Shown here: piece after piece, positions 38,307 to 49,288 of the stretch
Numbering within the stretch: the first letter of the stretch is position 1
How the letters are laid out: every line of letters starts with the position of its first letter
Assembly: GCF_030035675.1 (NCBI RefSeq)
Contig: NC_084482.1
Span: forward strand, 223,182,943 to 223,246,942
Length of the DNA: 64,000 nucleotides
Reading direction: 5' to 3'
Source: Rhineura floridana
Taxonomy: Eukaryota > Chordata > Lepidosauria > Squamata > Rhineuridae
The notes under the pieces: model-generated
What the model was told of the DNA's origin: nothing
What the model saw: only the letters and a program-made list of their open reading frames with translations
Database searches by the model: none
Program-made: the position numbers and the translations under genes

Positions 38307-40307
38307 AAATCCTGGCTGGCCTTCTCTTTCACTTGATCCAAATTTTCTACCAAAATGGCCTCCAGTAACACATACAGAGGTGATTGCTCTAATAAATACT
38401 CTTAAAAATGGAAAGGCCCCAGGGATTGATTCGATATTATCAGAAATGTTAAAAGTAAATAAGGACTGGTGGGCACCGCTGTTAGCATCTCTCTATACTC
38501 TTATAAATCTATCGGGAAAAATCCCTGTTTCTTGGTTAGAGGCGGTGGTCATTCCTCTTTACAAAAAGGGTGATAGGGGGGATCCGGCAAATTACAGGCC
38601 TATCAGCCTTCTTTCAGTTGTGGGTAAGACCTATGCAAGCTTCCTAAATTCTAAACTACAATCCTGGCTAGAAGAAGAAAAAAATTTGGGTAAAGAGCAG
38701 GCTGGTTTCTGTAAAAACAGATCCACCATAGATCACTGCCTAATACTAAGATATTTGGCAGAAAAATATATGAGTGGTAAAAACAGGGGATTATTTGCAG
38801 CCTTCATGGATCTTAAGTCGGTGTTTGATTTAGTCCCAAGAGATCTACTATGGACCAAATTAAGTAAGACCTCGATGGACAAATGCCTCCTATTCCTAAT
38901 CAGTAGACTATATCAATCAACATCAATCCGAGTCCGCCATGGACCAAATGGTGATCTGACGCGCCCTATTTCAGTAGACATCGGAGTAAGGCAGGGATGT
39001 GTTTTGGCTCCCACCTTATTTAACCTTTTTATTAATGATCTAAGTAAAAATTGCAGTTCTGATAATTTCCATTCGCCAAAAATTGCTGATGTAAGATGTC
39101 CCATCCTGCTATATGCAGATGACACGGTCCTGATGTCATTTTCAGAAATTGGACTAAAACGCCTTCTTCAGGTATTTATGAATTATTGTAAAAAAATCTC
39201 CTTACCATAAATTTTACAAAATCTAAGATTATGGTTTTCTCTCATAGGTCTCAGAAATTAAATTGGAAATTTAAAGGCCAAAAAATCGAACAAGTAAAGA
39301 AATTTAAATATCTTGGAATCACTTTCTGTTCTTCTCTTTCGTGGTCTTCCCATATCAGGACTGTAATTCTGGCAGTGCAAAATACCTCGAAAGCTATTAT
39401 TAGATTTTTCTACACCAAGGGCGGTAGATACATTCCTGCTGCATTAAAAATCCTTAAAGTTAAGTTACTACCTCAACTTCTCTATGGCTTCCCGATTTGG
39501 ATAGAAAATTTTAACGCAAAAGTTGAATGGGTACTCTCAAGCTTTTTGAGGGCCATGTTTGGTTTACCTCGTTGTGCCTCTTCAGCAGGACTCTACCTTG
39601 AGGCTGGAATTTCCTCAGTTGAGTGCACAGCATGGCTGCAAGCCTTTAGATTTTGGTCCAAGATGGCTTATTCAGAACCTTCCCTGGGTTATCTCCATCT
39701 AATATGGAAAGATCCTTTCAAAAGCCATTGGTCCAAAATATTTGATGGAAAATTAAACTACTTAGGCCTGTCTAAAGAACTCATGGTCACCTGGGATTTC
39801 AGGGTAGCCAAACAAAATTTAGACCAGCGGATAAAGGATTTAGATTGCCAATACTTAACATCTAAGGCACGTTCCTCTTGCTCTCCCCTTTACTTTGGCT
39901 TAAGTTTTCGCTCTCCCTATCACGCATTATATATAGAAGAGTTGAGTCTCCCACATTATAGATTTTTGTTTTCTCGGGCCAGATTCAACTGTTTACCTTC
40001 TGCACTCCTGTCAGGTCGCTTCAATGGCATTTCTCTGGAAAACCGTTACTGTATTTGTAAGGCGAAGTTGCCAGAAACAGTTGGACATGTGCTTTTGGAG
40101 TGTGAATTATATCTGGAGGCAAGAAAATTTTTTATTGTGCCTCTTATCGATGGCTTTCCTGGTAGATCTATAGAATGGAAAATAAAATATCTTCTATCAG
40201 ATAATCTTAAAGATAAAACTGAACAAGTTGCAAAATATTTGTTTATAGCCCAATCTACACGTAAAAGACTGGTTCATGATAAATCTGAAAAATTTAAATC
40301 CTTTTAA
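38221..40307 (+). pseudogene. ORF2 reverse transcriptase and C-terminus, I-group LINE copy B
   Basis: First piece (38221-39210): [57 protein letters not shown] and the intact box YADDTVLM. Second piece (39231-40307): KFKYLGITFCSSLSWSSH, a conserved GLPRCASSAGLYLEAGISS stretch and the knuckle CICKAKLPETVGHVLLEC. The pieces differ in frame; the shift lies near the run of A at 39189-39195. Confidence 0.88.
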
Positions 40308-40479
40308 AATATTTTATTGTATTCTGTTTTTGTATTTTGTTTTAAAATGGGTCTATGACTGTATAATAAAGAATTGAAAAATTGAGAGGGAAAGTTCATC
40401 CTAGATGGGCAGAAGAGAGAGCCAAGCGGATGGGACAGTGTGAGGAGAGAGCCAGTCAGGAAGGAGGATGGTTAACACC

Positions 40480-40611
40480 CATCCTGTGCAGAGCTTGGAA
40501 AAGTTACATTTTTGAACTACAACTTCCATCAGCCCAATACAGTGGCCATGCTGGCTGGGGCTGAAGGGAGTTGTAGTTTAAAAAAGTAACTTTTCCACGC
40601 TCTCATCCTGT
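40480..40611. mobile_element. Palindromic hAT-type MITE, copy 1
   Basis: The TSD CATCCTGT lies at 40480-40487 and 40604-40611. The arms begin CAGAGCTTGGAAAAGTTAC and are complementary to GTAACTTTTCCACGCTCT, with inner arms GAACTACAACTTCCATCAGC against GCTGAAGGGAGTTGTAGTTT. Confidence 0.85.
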
Positions 40612-42283
40612 AGTACTAGTCATTCCCCTCCCCCCACCCAAAATGTCATGGGGAAGTAGTCCCTGTGAGAGCCTTCCTGCTGTGAACCTCTCCTTTATGC
40701 TCAACTTCTATGTCTGTAAATCAATGCAACTATTGTGAAATGGGAAAAGTCTCCTGTGACCTCAATAAAAGGAAACTGAACCCTGGATGAGTGAGCGGAG
40801 CACCTTTGAAACTTCTCACCTCTAAGAACTGGAGTGCACATGCATAACCATAGTTTTGACATTCCCCACAAGCCGTTTGCTCACTGGCCACTTCTCCAAT
40901 GGCCTAGCTGCATGTAGGGATGGGATCCGCTTGTTGGTGCCTGTTCGATTGCATTTCGTTGAACTGGCGGATGGTTCCATTTCAGGTTAGCTATTTTTCC
41001 GCTATCCTTTGCTTTTACCAGTCCAATTTTCCCCTCCCAGAAAATAACAGTTTTGTTAACAGTGTCTTCCTTTCAAAAAGGAAAGCAAAGCGGCGTTCCC
41101 TTTGCCCAGTTCTCTGTCCATCCCTCGCTACATATCAGTGTCTGTCCATATAATCGTGGTGCTGACTCTGCTCTTCTTCATGTTGTTCCTGGCTACTTGG
41201 AAGAGCAACATTCCCTCCGATGATGCTGGCATTAAGATATTTTGTTTTGTGGGTCCCACCTCTTTTGCTCATTATAAACTGTCCTGTTCCATTCTCAGTG
41301 GTTTTATTTTATGTACATAATATATTTATCACACATCTCAGGTAACTTTGAAGTTAGCTGCACTGGAGAGAGGTTCTTAGAAGATAATCGCTTTCTCATA
41401 TTCCACTTTTTACTGTATGTGTGATTTCTTCTTATGCCTTCAGTGAATGCAAATGGTTTTATTTTTCTTCCATGTAATGTTCCTACGAATTTTGTAATTT
41501 TCCATCTATTTCGTGTTGCAACATGTAAAACAAGTCAGGAATCAATTCTATGCATTGTAGAATCTTGTAATCTCCTTCTTGGAGTTTGCAATATGATTAT
41601 GAGTATGTAATATTACTGTTCAAATTATTATATTTATTTTATGTTATCTCATTTTATCTTATTCTGATATCTTTGGGTAATACACTCTGTGTAGTTTTTA
41701 TTATTGTTTGGGTCCTTTTGTTTGTATTCTAGAAGGAAGACAGAGTCCTCCAGATGGCTAGGCTTACCTACCTTTACCTGTGCTCTTTTCTACCTAACTT
41801 CCTTCCGTTCTGGCAGATGCAACCAACAAGACACATTTTGAGCTATGACATGGCTGCACATCAAGTGTATCTCACCTTCATGGATGTGGGTGCAAGGCCT
41901 TTGGGTGTATCCCAAAACAGAAGAGGTCAAGATTTGACAACACTGCCAAGAAAGTAATATTTATCTGATATTCTTCCACACAGAAGAGATACTGATGGCT
42001 TATCCAAACAGAGCAGGATAATCCACTGTTTCCTGTTTGGGTTGTCAGCTGATAGTCTTCATTTTGCCTTTCCCCCCTGCTGTTTCCCATTTGGAAAAAT
42101 GCTTTTTTTTGGCACAGCGAGATTCCCAATTTCAAACAGCAAATTGAATTTTTGCTGGTATTGGAAGGAGCGGATTTAACCCGTGAAAATGCGTAACACC
42201 GCACAACATCATTTGCACGACCGAAAAATAATAAACACACATAGCGCGAGTGTCACACATTTTGAGGTCGTCTGGATGAGCCT
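40612..42283. other. Intergenic, with one LTR-like fragment
   Basis: No gene seen. At about 41729-41815 the sequence TATTCTAGAAGGAAGACAGAG and AACTTCCTTCCGTTCTG echoes the copia-2 LTR (44083-44170) at lower identity, so it is probably an older relative of that LTR. Confidence 0.5.
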
Positions 42284-44339
42284 TGAGTCATAGATCCCAA
42301 AACTGGTGGAGTATACAGAGCTGTCCACTTTGATGAAGGAAAGGGTGCACACCAACCAGAAGGGGAGCCACACCAAATAAATGACAGTGAAATGGAAGAA
42401 GAAACTCAGCTATTCTTCCACAACAGAAGGGATCACAGTAATACACCAGGAGAGGAAGGCAAGGAGTCTCAGACAGAAGAGGCATCAGAGCCAGAAGGGA
42501 CAGCTGAAGCACCAGCACCCAGACGCTCTGAACACACCAACAAAGGTGTACCACCAGAGAGACTCGCTTACCTCATGAGATATGAACTTCCAGAGCCAGA
42601 GACCTGGAAAGAGACTGAAGCCTTACCCAAAGCTGAAGCTGAGAGGTGGAGGCAGACAGCCAAGGAAGAGCTGGAAGCTCTACACAAGAATAAAACTTGG
42701 ACACTGACCAAGCTTTCTTAAGGAAGAAAAGCTGTAGGCTGCAAGTGGCATTCAAGGAAAAGCTAGATGCTGAAGGAAATGTTGAGAGATACAAGGCAAG
42801 ACTAGTAGCCAAAGGATGCTCTCAAAAGTATGGACGAGACTCCTTTGGTCCAAGACTCCTTTGGGCCACATTTGCTCCTGTGGTCAAACACACAACCATC
42901 AGAACTCTGCTAAGTGTTTCTGCTAACAAGAAAATGCAGGTGGAGCATATGGATATAAAAACAGCGTTCTTGCATGGAGAAATAGAAGAGGAGATCTACA
43001 AGCAACAACCATCAGGGTTTGAAGTTCCAGGAAAAGAAAGCGTAGCGTATAAACTTCAAAAATCCATCTACGGAATGAAACAGGCTGCCAGAGCCTGGAA
43101 TGAGAAACTGAGCAAAATGCTCTTTAAAGAAGGCTTTGTACAAGGCAGAGTAGAGCCATGCCTGTACAGCAGATTCAGGAGCAACAAATGGACTTTCTTA
43201 CTGATTTACGTGGATGATCTACCTTTGGCTTATCAAGACCCACTGGACGAGCAACAGCTACTGAATCATCTCAACAAGGAGGTTGAAGTGAAGTGCCCAG
43301 GTGATGTCACTCACTACCTCGGAATACAAATTGAAAGAGAAGATGATGGATCCTTCTTGCTGAGTCAAAGACAAAAGATCCAAGACTTTCTTGAGACTGA
43401 AGGATGCACATCCAGCACCTACTCCAATGGAAGTAGGATGCCTGAAACCAGACCACAACAAACAACCATGGGAAGACCATGAGAGTTACAGACAAGCCAT
43501 CAGGAAACTTCTGTATATCAGCACTGTTACCAGGCCAGATGTAGCAGCAGCTGTGGGATACCTGTGTATAAAAAACAGCTCACCAACCAAGGACTGGGAA
43601 GCCATCAAGAGAATGGCGAAGTATCTGAAGGGCACTGCAACCATGAAACTGAAGTTAGTGGCTACCTGAGAGATCCTAAACTAGTGGGATATACAGAAGC
43701 TGATTGGGCTGAAGACACTACAGATCGTAAATCCACCAGTGGAAACATCTTCAGCTATGGAGATTCAGTCATCAGCTGGGCAAGTAAGAAACCAGAGACT
43801 GTAGCACTCTCTTCCACAGAAGCAGAGTATGTGTCCGTTTCTGAAGCTAGAAGACAGTTGACATGGCTACTTGAACTGTTCAAAGAATTAGGCATCTCTA
43901 TACCTGGGCCTGATGTGATGCATGACACAACCAAGGACGCATCATGGAGTCAGAAGGGGTGAGTTCACGAACCAAGCACATAGATGTGAAGCACCATTTT
44001 GTTAGAGGTACATGAACCAAACACTCGTTGAGAAGCGGTGTTGGAAGTGGGGCAAGAACAACTCCTGTTTGGATTTTGTTGGTATTCCAGAAGGAAGATA
44101 GAGTGAGGGTCCTCCAGCTGGCTAGGCTTTACCTGTGCTGTTCTCTGGCTAACTTCCTTCCATTGTAGACTGATATATTCAGGGAAGCTCATCTGAACTA
44201 GGTAGGCCTTTCTATCTACTATGTATTTCTATAAATAAAGTAGCTTTTTCTTATTTTACTAAGTCTTAAGTCTCAGTGATCTAAATGCAGAGTAAAAGCC
44301 TGCTACTTGGCTAAATACACACACTGGCACACACAGCTC
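42284..44339 (+). mobile_element. Ty1/copia fossil (copia-2), 5'-truncated, LTR interrupted by a LINE
   Basis: Plus orientation. Recognisable parts: a linker before reverse transcriptase (42284-42600), reverse transcriptase (KARLVAKGCSQKYG, MDIKTAFLHGEIEE, IYGMKQAARAWNEKL, LLIYVDDL) at about 42720-43330, and RNase H (SSTEAEYVSVSEARRQLTW) near 43810, then a 3' LTR from 44039. Broken, with a few breaks, no 5' LTR seen. It differs in sequence from copia-1. The 3' LTR received an I-group LINE (44340-46320), so its tail is repeated at 46321-46577. Confidence 0.88.
44039..44339 (+). repeat. 3' LTR of copia-2, first copy of the duplicated tail
   Basis: It begins TGTTGGAAGTGG after the purine-rich GAGAAGCGG. 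Its last 257 bases (44083-44339) recur at 46321-46577 with two differences. The LTR proper probably ends near CACACA at 44335, followed by a few bases of flank. Confidence 0.75.
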
Positions 44340-46097
44340 AATTTCCCGGACTGGTGGGCTCTGCTGCTAGTGAATATTTTCACAAAAATTAATAACACAG
44401 GCCATATTCCTGATGCTTGGCAAAAAGCAATTGTGATACCAATTCACAAAAAAGGTGACAGAGAGGACCCATCCAATTATCGTCCAATCAGTTTACTTTC
44501 TGTAATTGGAGAACTTTATTCAGCTTTCCTAAAATCAAAATTGTATAATTGGATGGAAGAAAAGAATATACTTGGTGATGAAGAGGCTGGGTTTAGAGAA
44601 GGTCGTTCTGTTCTGGACCACAGCTTGTCGCTAAGCTTTCTTGCGGAAAAATACGCGAAATGTAGGGGAAATGGACTTTATGCGGCATTTGTGGATCTAA
44701 GGGCTGCATTTGATTCCATTTCAAGAGATCACCTCTGGAGAAAGCTTGAAAAATATCAAATTGATAAACATTTACTTCTTCTAATTTATAATCTACATTG
44801 TCAGAACTCAATGCAGGTCCGCTGTGGTTCTGAGGGCAGTATAACCAATTTGATCCCCATTGCCAAAGGAGTAAGACAGGGGTGCGTTTTAGCTCCCCTG
44901 TTGTTTTCGCTTTATCTAAATGACCTAAACCCAACATGCCTAACTAAGGATTATCACCCCCCAAAAATTGGAGAACAAGCCTGTCCTCTTCTCCTATATG
45001 CCGACGATGCTGTTCTTCTCTCTCTTTCCAAGGTTGGACTCAAACGCTTAATTCGAACCTTTATGGCCTATTGCACCCAAAATTATCTATCAATCAATTA
45101 TTCCAAAACTAAGATACTGGTATTCTCAACACGGAGAATTACTGGTACTTGGACAATAAATGCCCAAAAGATAGCGTTAGTCTCTCAATATAAGTACCTA
45201 GGCATAATTTTTCACTCGTCACTAAGCTGGGCCCCACATATAAAGGCCATGATAGCTAAAGCACGAATCGCAATCAATAATTTTTTTCATTTCTTTTACC
45301 ATAAAGGGGGAAAATATGTACCAGCAGCCATTAAGATCTTCAAACTTAAAATTATCCCCCAGCTACTATTTGGCGTGCCAATATGGATTCATGCTGTTAG
45401 CTCTTCGATTGAAGCAATACTTACAACTTTTCTACGATGCTTGCTGGGTGTGCCAAGGTGCGCTCCGGCGGCAGCTCTCAGATTGGAGGCTGGCATTTCC
45501 TCCACAAATTCTCAGGCCTGGTTGATAGCCTCAAATTTCTGGACTAAAATATCATATGAACAGCCCCCGGGCCTTTTAAAACAAATTTGGAGGGACTCAT
45601 ATGTGTCAAGCTGGAATAAAAACTTTGGGTGCAAACTCTCTTCAATAGGGCTATCTATGGCATATCTTTCTACTCAACCGTTTACCACGGCCATGCTACT
45701 AATCCGTACTCGCCTCAAAGATATCGATTTTCAGAATGACATCTCTATGGCCACCAAAATCTGTTCGCCACTATACTTTCAATTAAATCCAATACCTCTT
45801 CACTACGCCTTATACCTAGATTTTCTCACACTTCCAAAACTACGTCTGTCTTTTACAAAAGACAGATTCAACGTTCTTCACTCATCCCTTCTCCTTGGGA
45901 GATATCAAGGAATACCAATTGAAAAACGATTATGTCCTTGTAGGTCTGGAAAAATTGAAACACTTTATCATGTAGCGTTTGACTGTTCTCTATATGATTC
46001 TATACGTGCCGAATTTCTATCAAGAATTATAGAGAATACATCAAAAATGTCACCCGAGAATAGGTTACGTTATCTATTATCCGGACAGAACAAGTAA
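44340..46097 (+). CDS. ORF2 reverse transcriptase, I-group LINE copy C
   Basis: Open without a break from the insertion edge to 46097; the ATG at 44307 lies in LTR sequence. Contains [45 protein letters not shown], the intact YADDAVLL box, [15 protein letters not shown] and the knuckle CPCRSGKIETLYHVAFDC. The endonuclease is absent through 5' truncation, so the copy cannot move by itself. Shortly after the stop a C-terminal LNVAKFVYTAQLQRSGV-like tail can be read, so the stop may be slightly early. Confidence 0.88.
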   Translation, partial: NFPDWWALLLVNIFTKINNTGHIPDAWQKAIVIPIHKKGDREDPSNYRPISLLSVIGELYSAFLKSKLYNWMEEKNILGDEEAGFREGRSVLDHSLSLSFLAEKYAKCRGNGLYAAFVDLRAAFDSISRDHLWRKLEKYQIDKHLLLLIYNLHCQNSMQVRCGSEGSITNLIPIAKGVRQGCVLAPLLFSLYLNDLNPTCLTKDYHPPKIGEQACPLLLYADDAVLLSLSKVGLKRLIRTFMAYCTQNYLSINYSKTKILVFSTRRITGTWTINAQKIALVSQYKYLGIIFHSSLSWAPHIKAMIAKARIAINNFFHFFYHKGGKYVPAAIKIFKLKIIPQLLFGVPIWIHAVSSSIEAILTTFLRCLLGVPRCAPAAALRLEAGISSTNSQAWLIASNFWTKISYEQPPGLLKQIWRDSYVSSWNKNFGCKLSSIGLSMAYLSTQPFTTAMLLIRTRLKDIDFQNDISMATKICSPLYFQLNPIPLHYALYLDFLTLPKLRLSFTKDRFNVLHSSLLLGRYQGIPIEKRLCPCRSGKIETLYHVAFDCSLYDSIRAEFLSRIIENTSKMSPENRLRYLLSGQNK

Positions 46098-46320
46098 ATT
46101 ACACTGAATGTGGCTAAATTTGTTTATACGGCCCAATTACAACGCTCGGGAGTCTAGCTGTTTTAGCTTATTCGACCAAAAATGTAATTTTCTTTCTTTT
46201 AAATCCAATGTAATATTTTAATCTTTTAATTTTATTACTCCAAATTTTCCTGTATTATACACTGCAAATATGGAAAATGTATTGTACTAGGTTGGGTCTA
46301 TGACCGTAAAAAAAAATTAT
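44340..46320 (+). mobile_element. I-group (Vingi/Ingi-like) LINE, copy C, 5'-truncated, young
   Basis: Begins inside ORF2 just before the reverse transcriptase and ends at a TATGACCGTAAAAAAAAATTAT tail. It is flanked on both sides by the same 257-bp sequence (44083-44339 and 46321-46577), which behaves as a very long target-site duplication. Two differences between the flanking copies point to a recent insertion. Confidence 0.9.
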
Positions 46321-46577
46321 TATTCCAGAAGGAAGATAGAGTGAGGGTCCTCCAGCTGGCTAGGCTTTACCTGTGCTGTTCTCTGGCTAACTTCCTTCCA
46401 TTGTAGACTGATATATTCAGGGAAGCTCATCTGAACTAGGTAGGCCTTTCTATCTACTATGTATTTCTATAAATAAAGTAGCTTTTTCTTATTTTACTAA
46501 GTCTTAAGTCTCAGTGATCTAAATGCAGAGTAAAAGCCTGCTACTTAGCTGAATACACACACTGGCACACACAGCTC
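46321..46577 (+). repeat. Second copy of the 257-bp copia-2 LTR tail
   Basis: Same length as 44083-44339, two base differences (near 46549 and 46554). It lacks the first 44 bp of the LTR and lies directly after the LINE tail. Confidence 0.92.
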
Positions 46578-47003
46578 GGATCACTGAGTTACTGTGCATA
46601 TTTCCATAACAATTTTCATACCATATTTTGTACCATGCTTTTTAAATACACATTTACAATTTCCCGCCATTTGCCAGTTGTTATTAAATTCTTGAATCCA
46701 CTTTCTTTCTTTTTGGTGTAGTTTTTGCTCATTGATCATGGGAGGAACAGTTTAAAAAAGGAGAAGAAATGCATTGTGGGCAGTACATGCTCAGCCCTCT
46801 CCCTCCTCCCCACTTCGTAACCCAGAGATTGCTTCCTCAATACCATTAATTTCAACTCACTTCCTGGAATTGATAAAGGCAATGAAAGATGCAGAAGCCA
46901 TGAAAGGATTCACATCTTTAGAATCTTCACAGAAAGTGTCTCTGAGTAACTTTGCCCTGTTTCTGTACTCCAAAAGAATGCTCTCTCCCTTGGAGTCGCC
47001 CAC
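46578..47003. other. Intergenic or V2R intron remnant
   Basis: No gene seen. The last 140 bp before the exon at 47004 may be the degenerate intron 5 of the orphan V2R. Confidence 0.4.
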
Positions 47004-47130
47004 CTTCCTGAGTGGAGATGGTCCCTTCCGCACACGGATCACAAGCGTAGCAGCAAACTGGCTCTCCTTCTTGAACCATCTTGGCATATCCAGGGTGACA
47101 GCTTTTGGTACACCTGGAGCGAGGCACGGT
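47004..47130 (-). pseudogene. Orphan V2R exon 5 (V2R-3)
   Basis: 127 bp, same length and phases as exon 5 of V2R-1 and V2R-2, with acceptor ATGGTTAG and donor GAAG|GTGGGC. It encodes [19 protein letters not shown], then [16 protein letters not shown] and TISTQE, with all cysteines. No other exon of the same gene was found within several kb, so it is an isolated exon left by retroelement insertion or deletion. Confidence 0.85.
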
Positions 47131-47904
47131 CTAACCATAAAGTGAAGGAGCATCAAAGGAAAAGGGTTAGAAGTGTTTGTGTCTATGAAGGTCATTCAGA
47201 GAGTATGGAAAGGACTCAACAGGATCTGTAGTTCCACCGACCCATGCCCTGATTTTCAGCAAAGCCCTTTTGATGGAGAACGGCATGGCTGGGAAACCTC
47301 TTTAGTGTAATTGCTTGTTTCTTTCAATCTGTGTATCCTACGACCTTTTTATCCATAAGTACACTGAAGGCAGAGGAGAAAGGATACAAACACAAAGCAA
47401 AAAACATCCCAGAAGAAGAGTGAAACACATTGATGAAGAGCAACAATTCAACATCCTGCCACCTGAAGACTCTCATGTTTGAAATATGGATCCTTCTCTT
47501 TGCTGTCTGTTCTCCTATACAGTCCCATTCCATTAGGTGTGACGGTCCTGAGTATAATTCTCTTTCTTTCAGATGGTCCCTTCAGCACATGGCGCACAAG
47601 CAGAGCAACAAATGAGCTTATCGGAAGCATCAGAATGGTGAAAAATCCATGCTGGCTGTACTACACAGCCGCTGTTGTGGCTGTATAATAAATAAATCAA
47701 CCTTTTGGCTGCTGCAGGTGGCCCCTATGGGTAGAAAGCAGGAGCATCCCTCACCTAGAGCATTGGCTGACCTGCTCTTTTGGAAAACATAAATATCCAA
47801 CCAGTCGAAGAAAGCTGGCAGTGATTCAGACAGTTTTAAGAACTAGCTTTAAACGATCTTTCTCTATTTTGAAATAAAACAGTTCAGTTTATTTTCTTGT
47901 TAAT
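47131..47904. other. Flank of orphan V2R exon, with a second exon-5-like remnant
   Basis: At 47571-47615 the plus strand AGATGGTCCCTTCAGCACATG and following bases resemble the reverse complement of the second half of V2R exon 5 (compare 47017-47060) at roughly three bases in four. It has decayed too far to be coding. Confidence 0.5.
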
Positions 47905-48240
47905 CTTTTTATTTATTTATTATTTGATTTATATCCTGCCCTTCCTCCCAGCAAGAGCCCAAGGCGGCAAACAAAAGCTCTAAAGACACTTTAAAACATC
48001 ATAAAAACAAACTTTAAAATACATTAAAACAAAACAACTTAATATTTTTTTAAGTTTTGAAGACAAAAAAAATGTTAAAGAATGTTTGTTTGTTTTTTTA
48101 AAAAGTTTAAAAACATATTAAAAAGCAATTCCAACTCAGAAGCAGACCTGGGACAAGGTCTCACCTTAAAAGGCTTGTTGAAAGAGGAAGGTCTTCAATA
48201 AGCACCTGTCGTGGACTTTACCATTGGGTTATTTTTGGAG
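47905..48240 (-). repeat. L2/CR1-group LINE 3' end, decayed
   Basis: It opens with an ATT-rich reversed tail, then ATCCTGCCCTTCCTCCCAGC and GGTCTCACCTTAAAAGGCTTG, a pattern common at 3' ends of these LINEs in reptiles. Confidence 0.55.
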
Positions 48241-48327
48241 GAGACCCAATAATGAAGCCAACGGCTGTTTTAAGGTTTCTATTCAGCAAAGTGCTTTACT
48301 GGAGCAACGTACATAACTCGACTAAAA

Positions 48328-48620
48328 TGAATGAATGAATGAATGAAACTTTATTTTGACCCCGCCCTTTTTCCAAACTGGAACTCAGGGCGGCTGACAA
48401 ATAAAACTACATGTAGTGAAAAACATACAATTAAGATAAAATTAAATTATATACAACCTTAAAACCATGAAACAGGCACTTAAAATACTAAAACACAATT
48501 TAAAATGATACAAAGAACAGCCTCAAACAATGAAACAAACCTTGTAGAGCCCAATCCTAAACACCTTCTCTCCCAAAAGCCTGTTGGAATAAAAAGGTTG
48601 GAATAAATGGCGGGTGGATA
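48328..48620 (-). repeat. L2-like LINE 3' end with (GAAT)n tail
   Basis: A GAAT repeat at 48329-48347 is the reversed tail, followed by CCCCGCCCTTTTTCCAAACTGG and CTCAGGGCGGCTGAC. It is a decayed fragment. Confidence 0.55.
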
Positions 48621-48878
48621 CAGACATAGATATCTCCAATTCTTCTAAGCTACAGTGATGCTCTGCGCCCTGTACCAGCCACCTTCCTCTATGCATTCCT
48701 GCAATATCAGTATCCTTGGCACATGTTCAGTCTGCTACAGCAGTTCAATTCACTATTGTCTACGTGACTCCCCTGCCTAGAAGGAATGGCAGCCAGAATC
48801 CTCTTCATGCCAAAAAGAGAACAGAGATGGTGCCTGTCTAATGGTTCAAGGGAGGGGATGCCACAGGATAGGTACCAC

Positions 48879-49288
48879 TGTTACACTAGAAGTAAGGTTC
48901 GTTCCTGCTGGTTGAGGTCCAATTATCAAACAACGGAGACTCAGAATAGCAACCAAGGCCTAGTTTATTGTCACTTGCAAGTCGAGAGCTCACAGTAGAC
49001 TTGTGTCAGTCTGTGAGATCTAAAAGTTACAGTAACACAGCAACACAGATATAGTTTCTTGTTTCCAAGCAGTTTCACATGCATTCCAAAGGTGGGGGTT
49101 AGTCATGCTCTGTACTGCAGATAAGAAATGAAGCTGCTAGCTTGTTCATTTGTTTGATACTTTTCAGTTTGCTGAGTCCTGCTGATTCCCTTAATATTGC
49201 CAACTTATCAAAGGTCATTGTCATCATTCTACATGTGTTGCCAGCATTTCTATAGGTACAGGAAAACTTCCAATTTTCTTATATTACA
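48879..49288 (-). repeat. LTR of ERV-like element, left copy
   Basis: 410 bp. It matches 54416-54812 almost throughout; the main difference is a 12-13 bp segment near 49060-49072 absent from the right copy. Confidence 0.9.

Larger units (their letters stand above)
34034..40396 (+). mobile_element. I-group (Vingi/Ingi-like) LINE, copy B, near full length
   Basis: The TSD GAGAGGGAAAGTT lies at 34034-34046 and 40384-40396; the element is 34047-40383 (about 6.3 kb). Order: 5' UTR to 34743, ORF1, ORF2 with endonuclease, reverse transcriptase and C-terminal CCHC-like knuckle, and a 3' end TCTATGACTGTATAATAAAGAATTGAAAAATT. It is more diverged from copies A and C than those look from each other. It has a few frame breaks. 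Confidence 0.85.
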
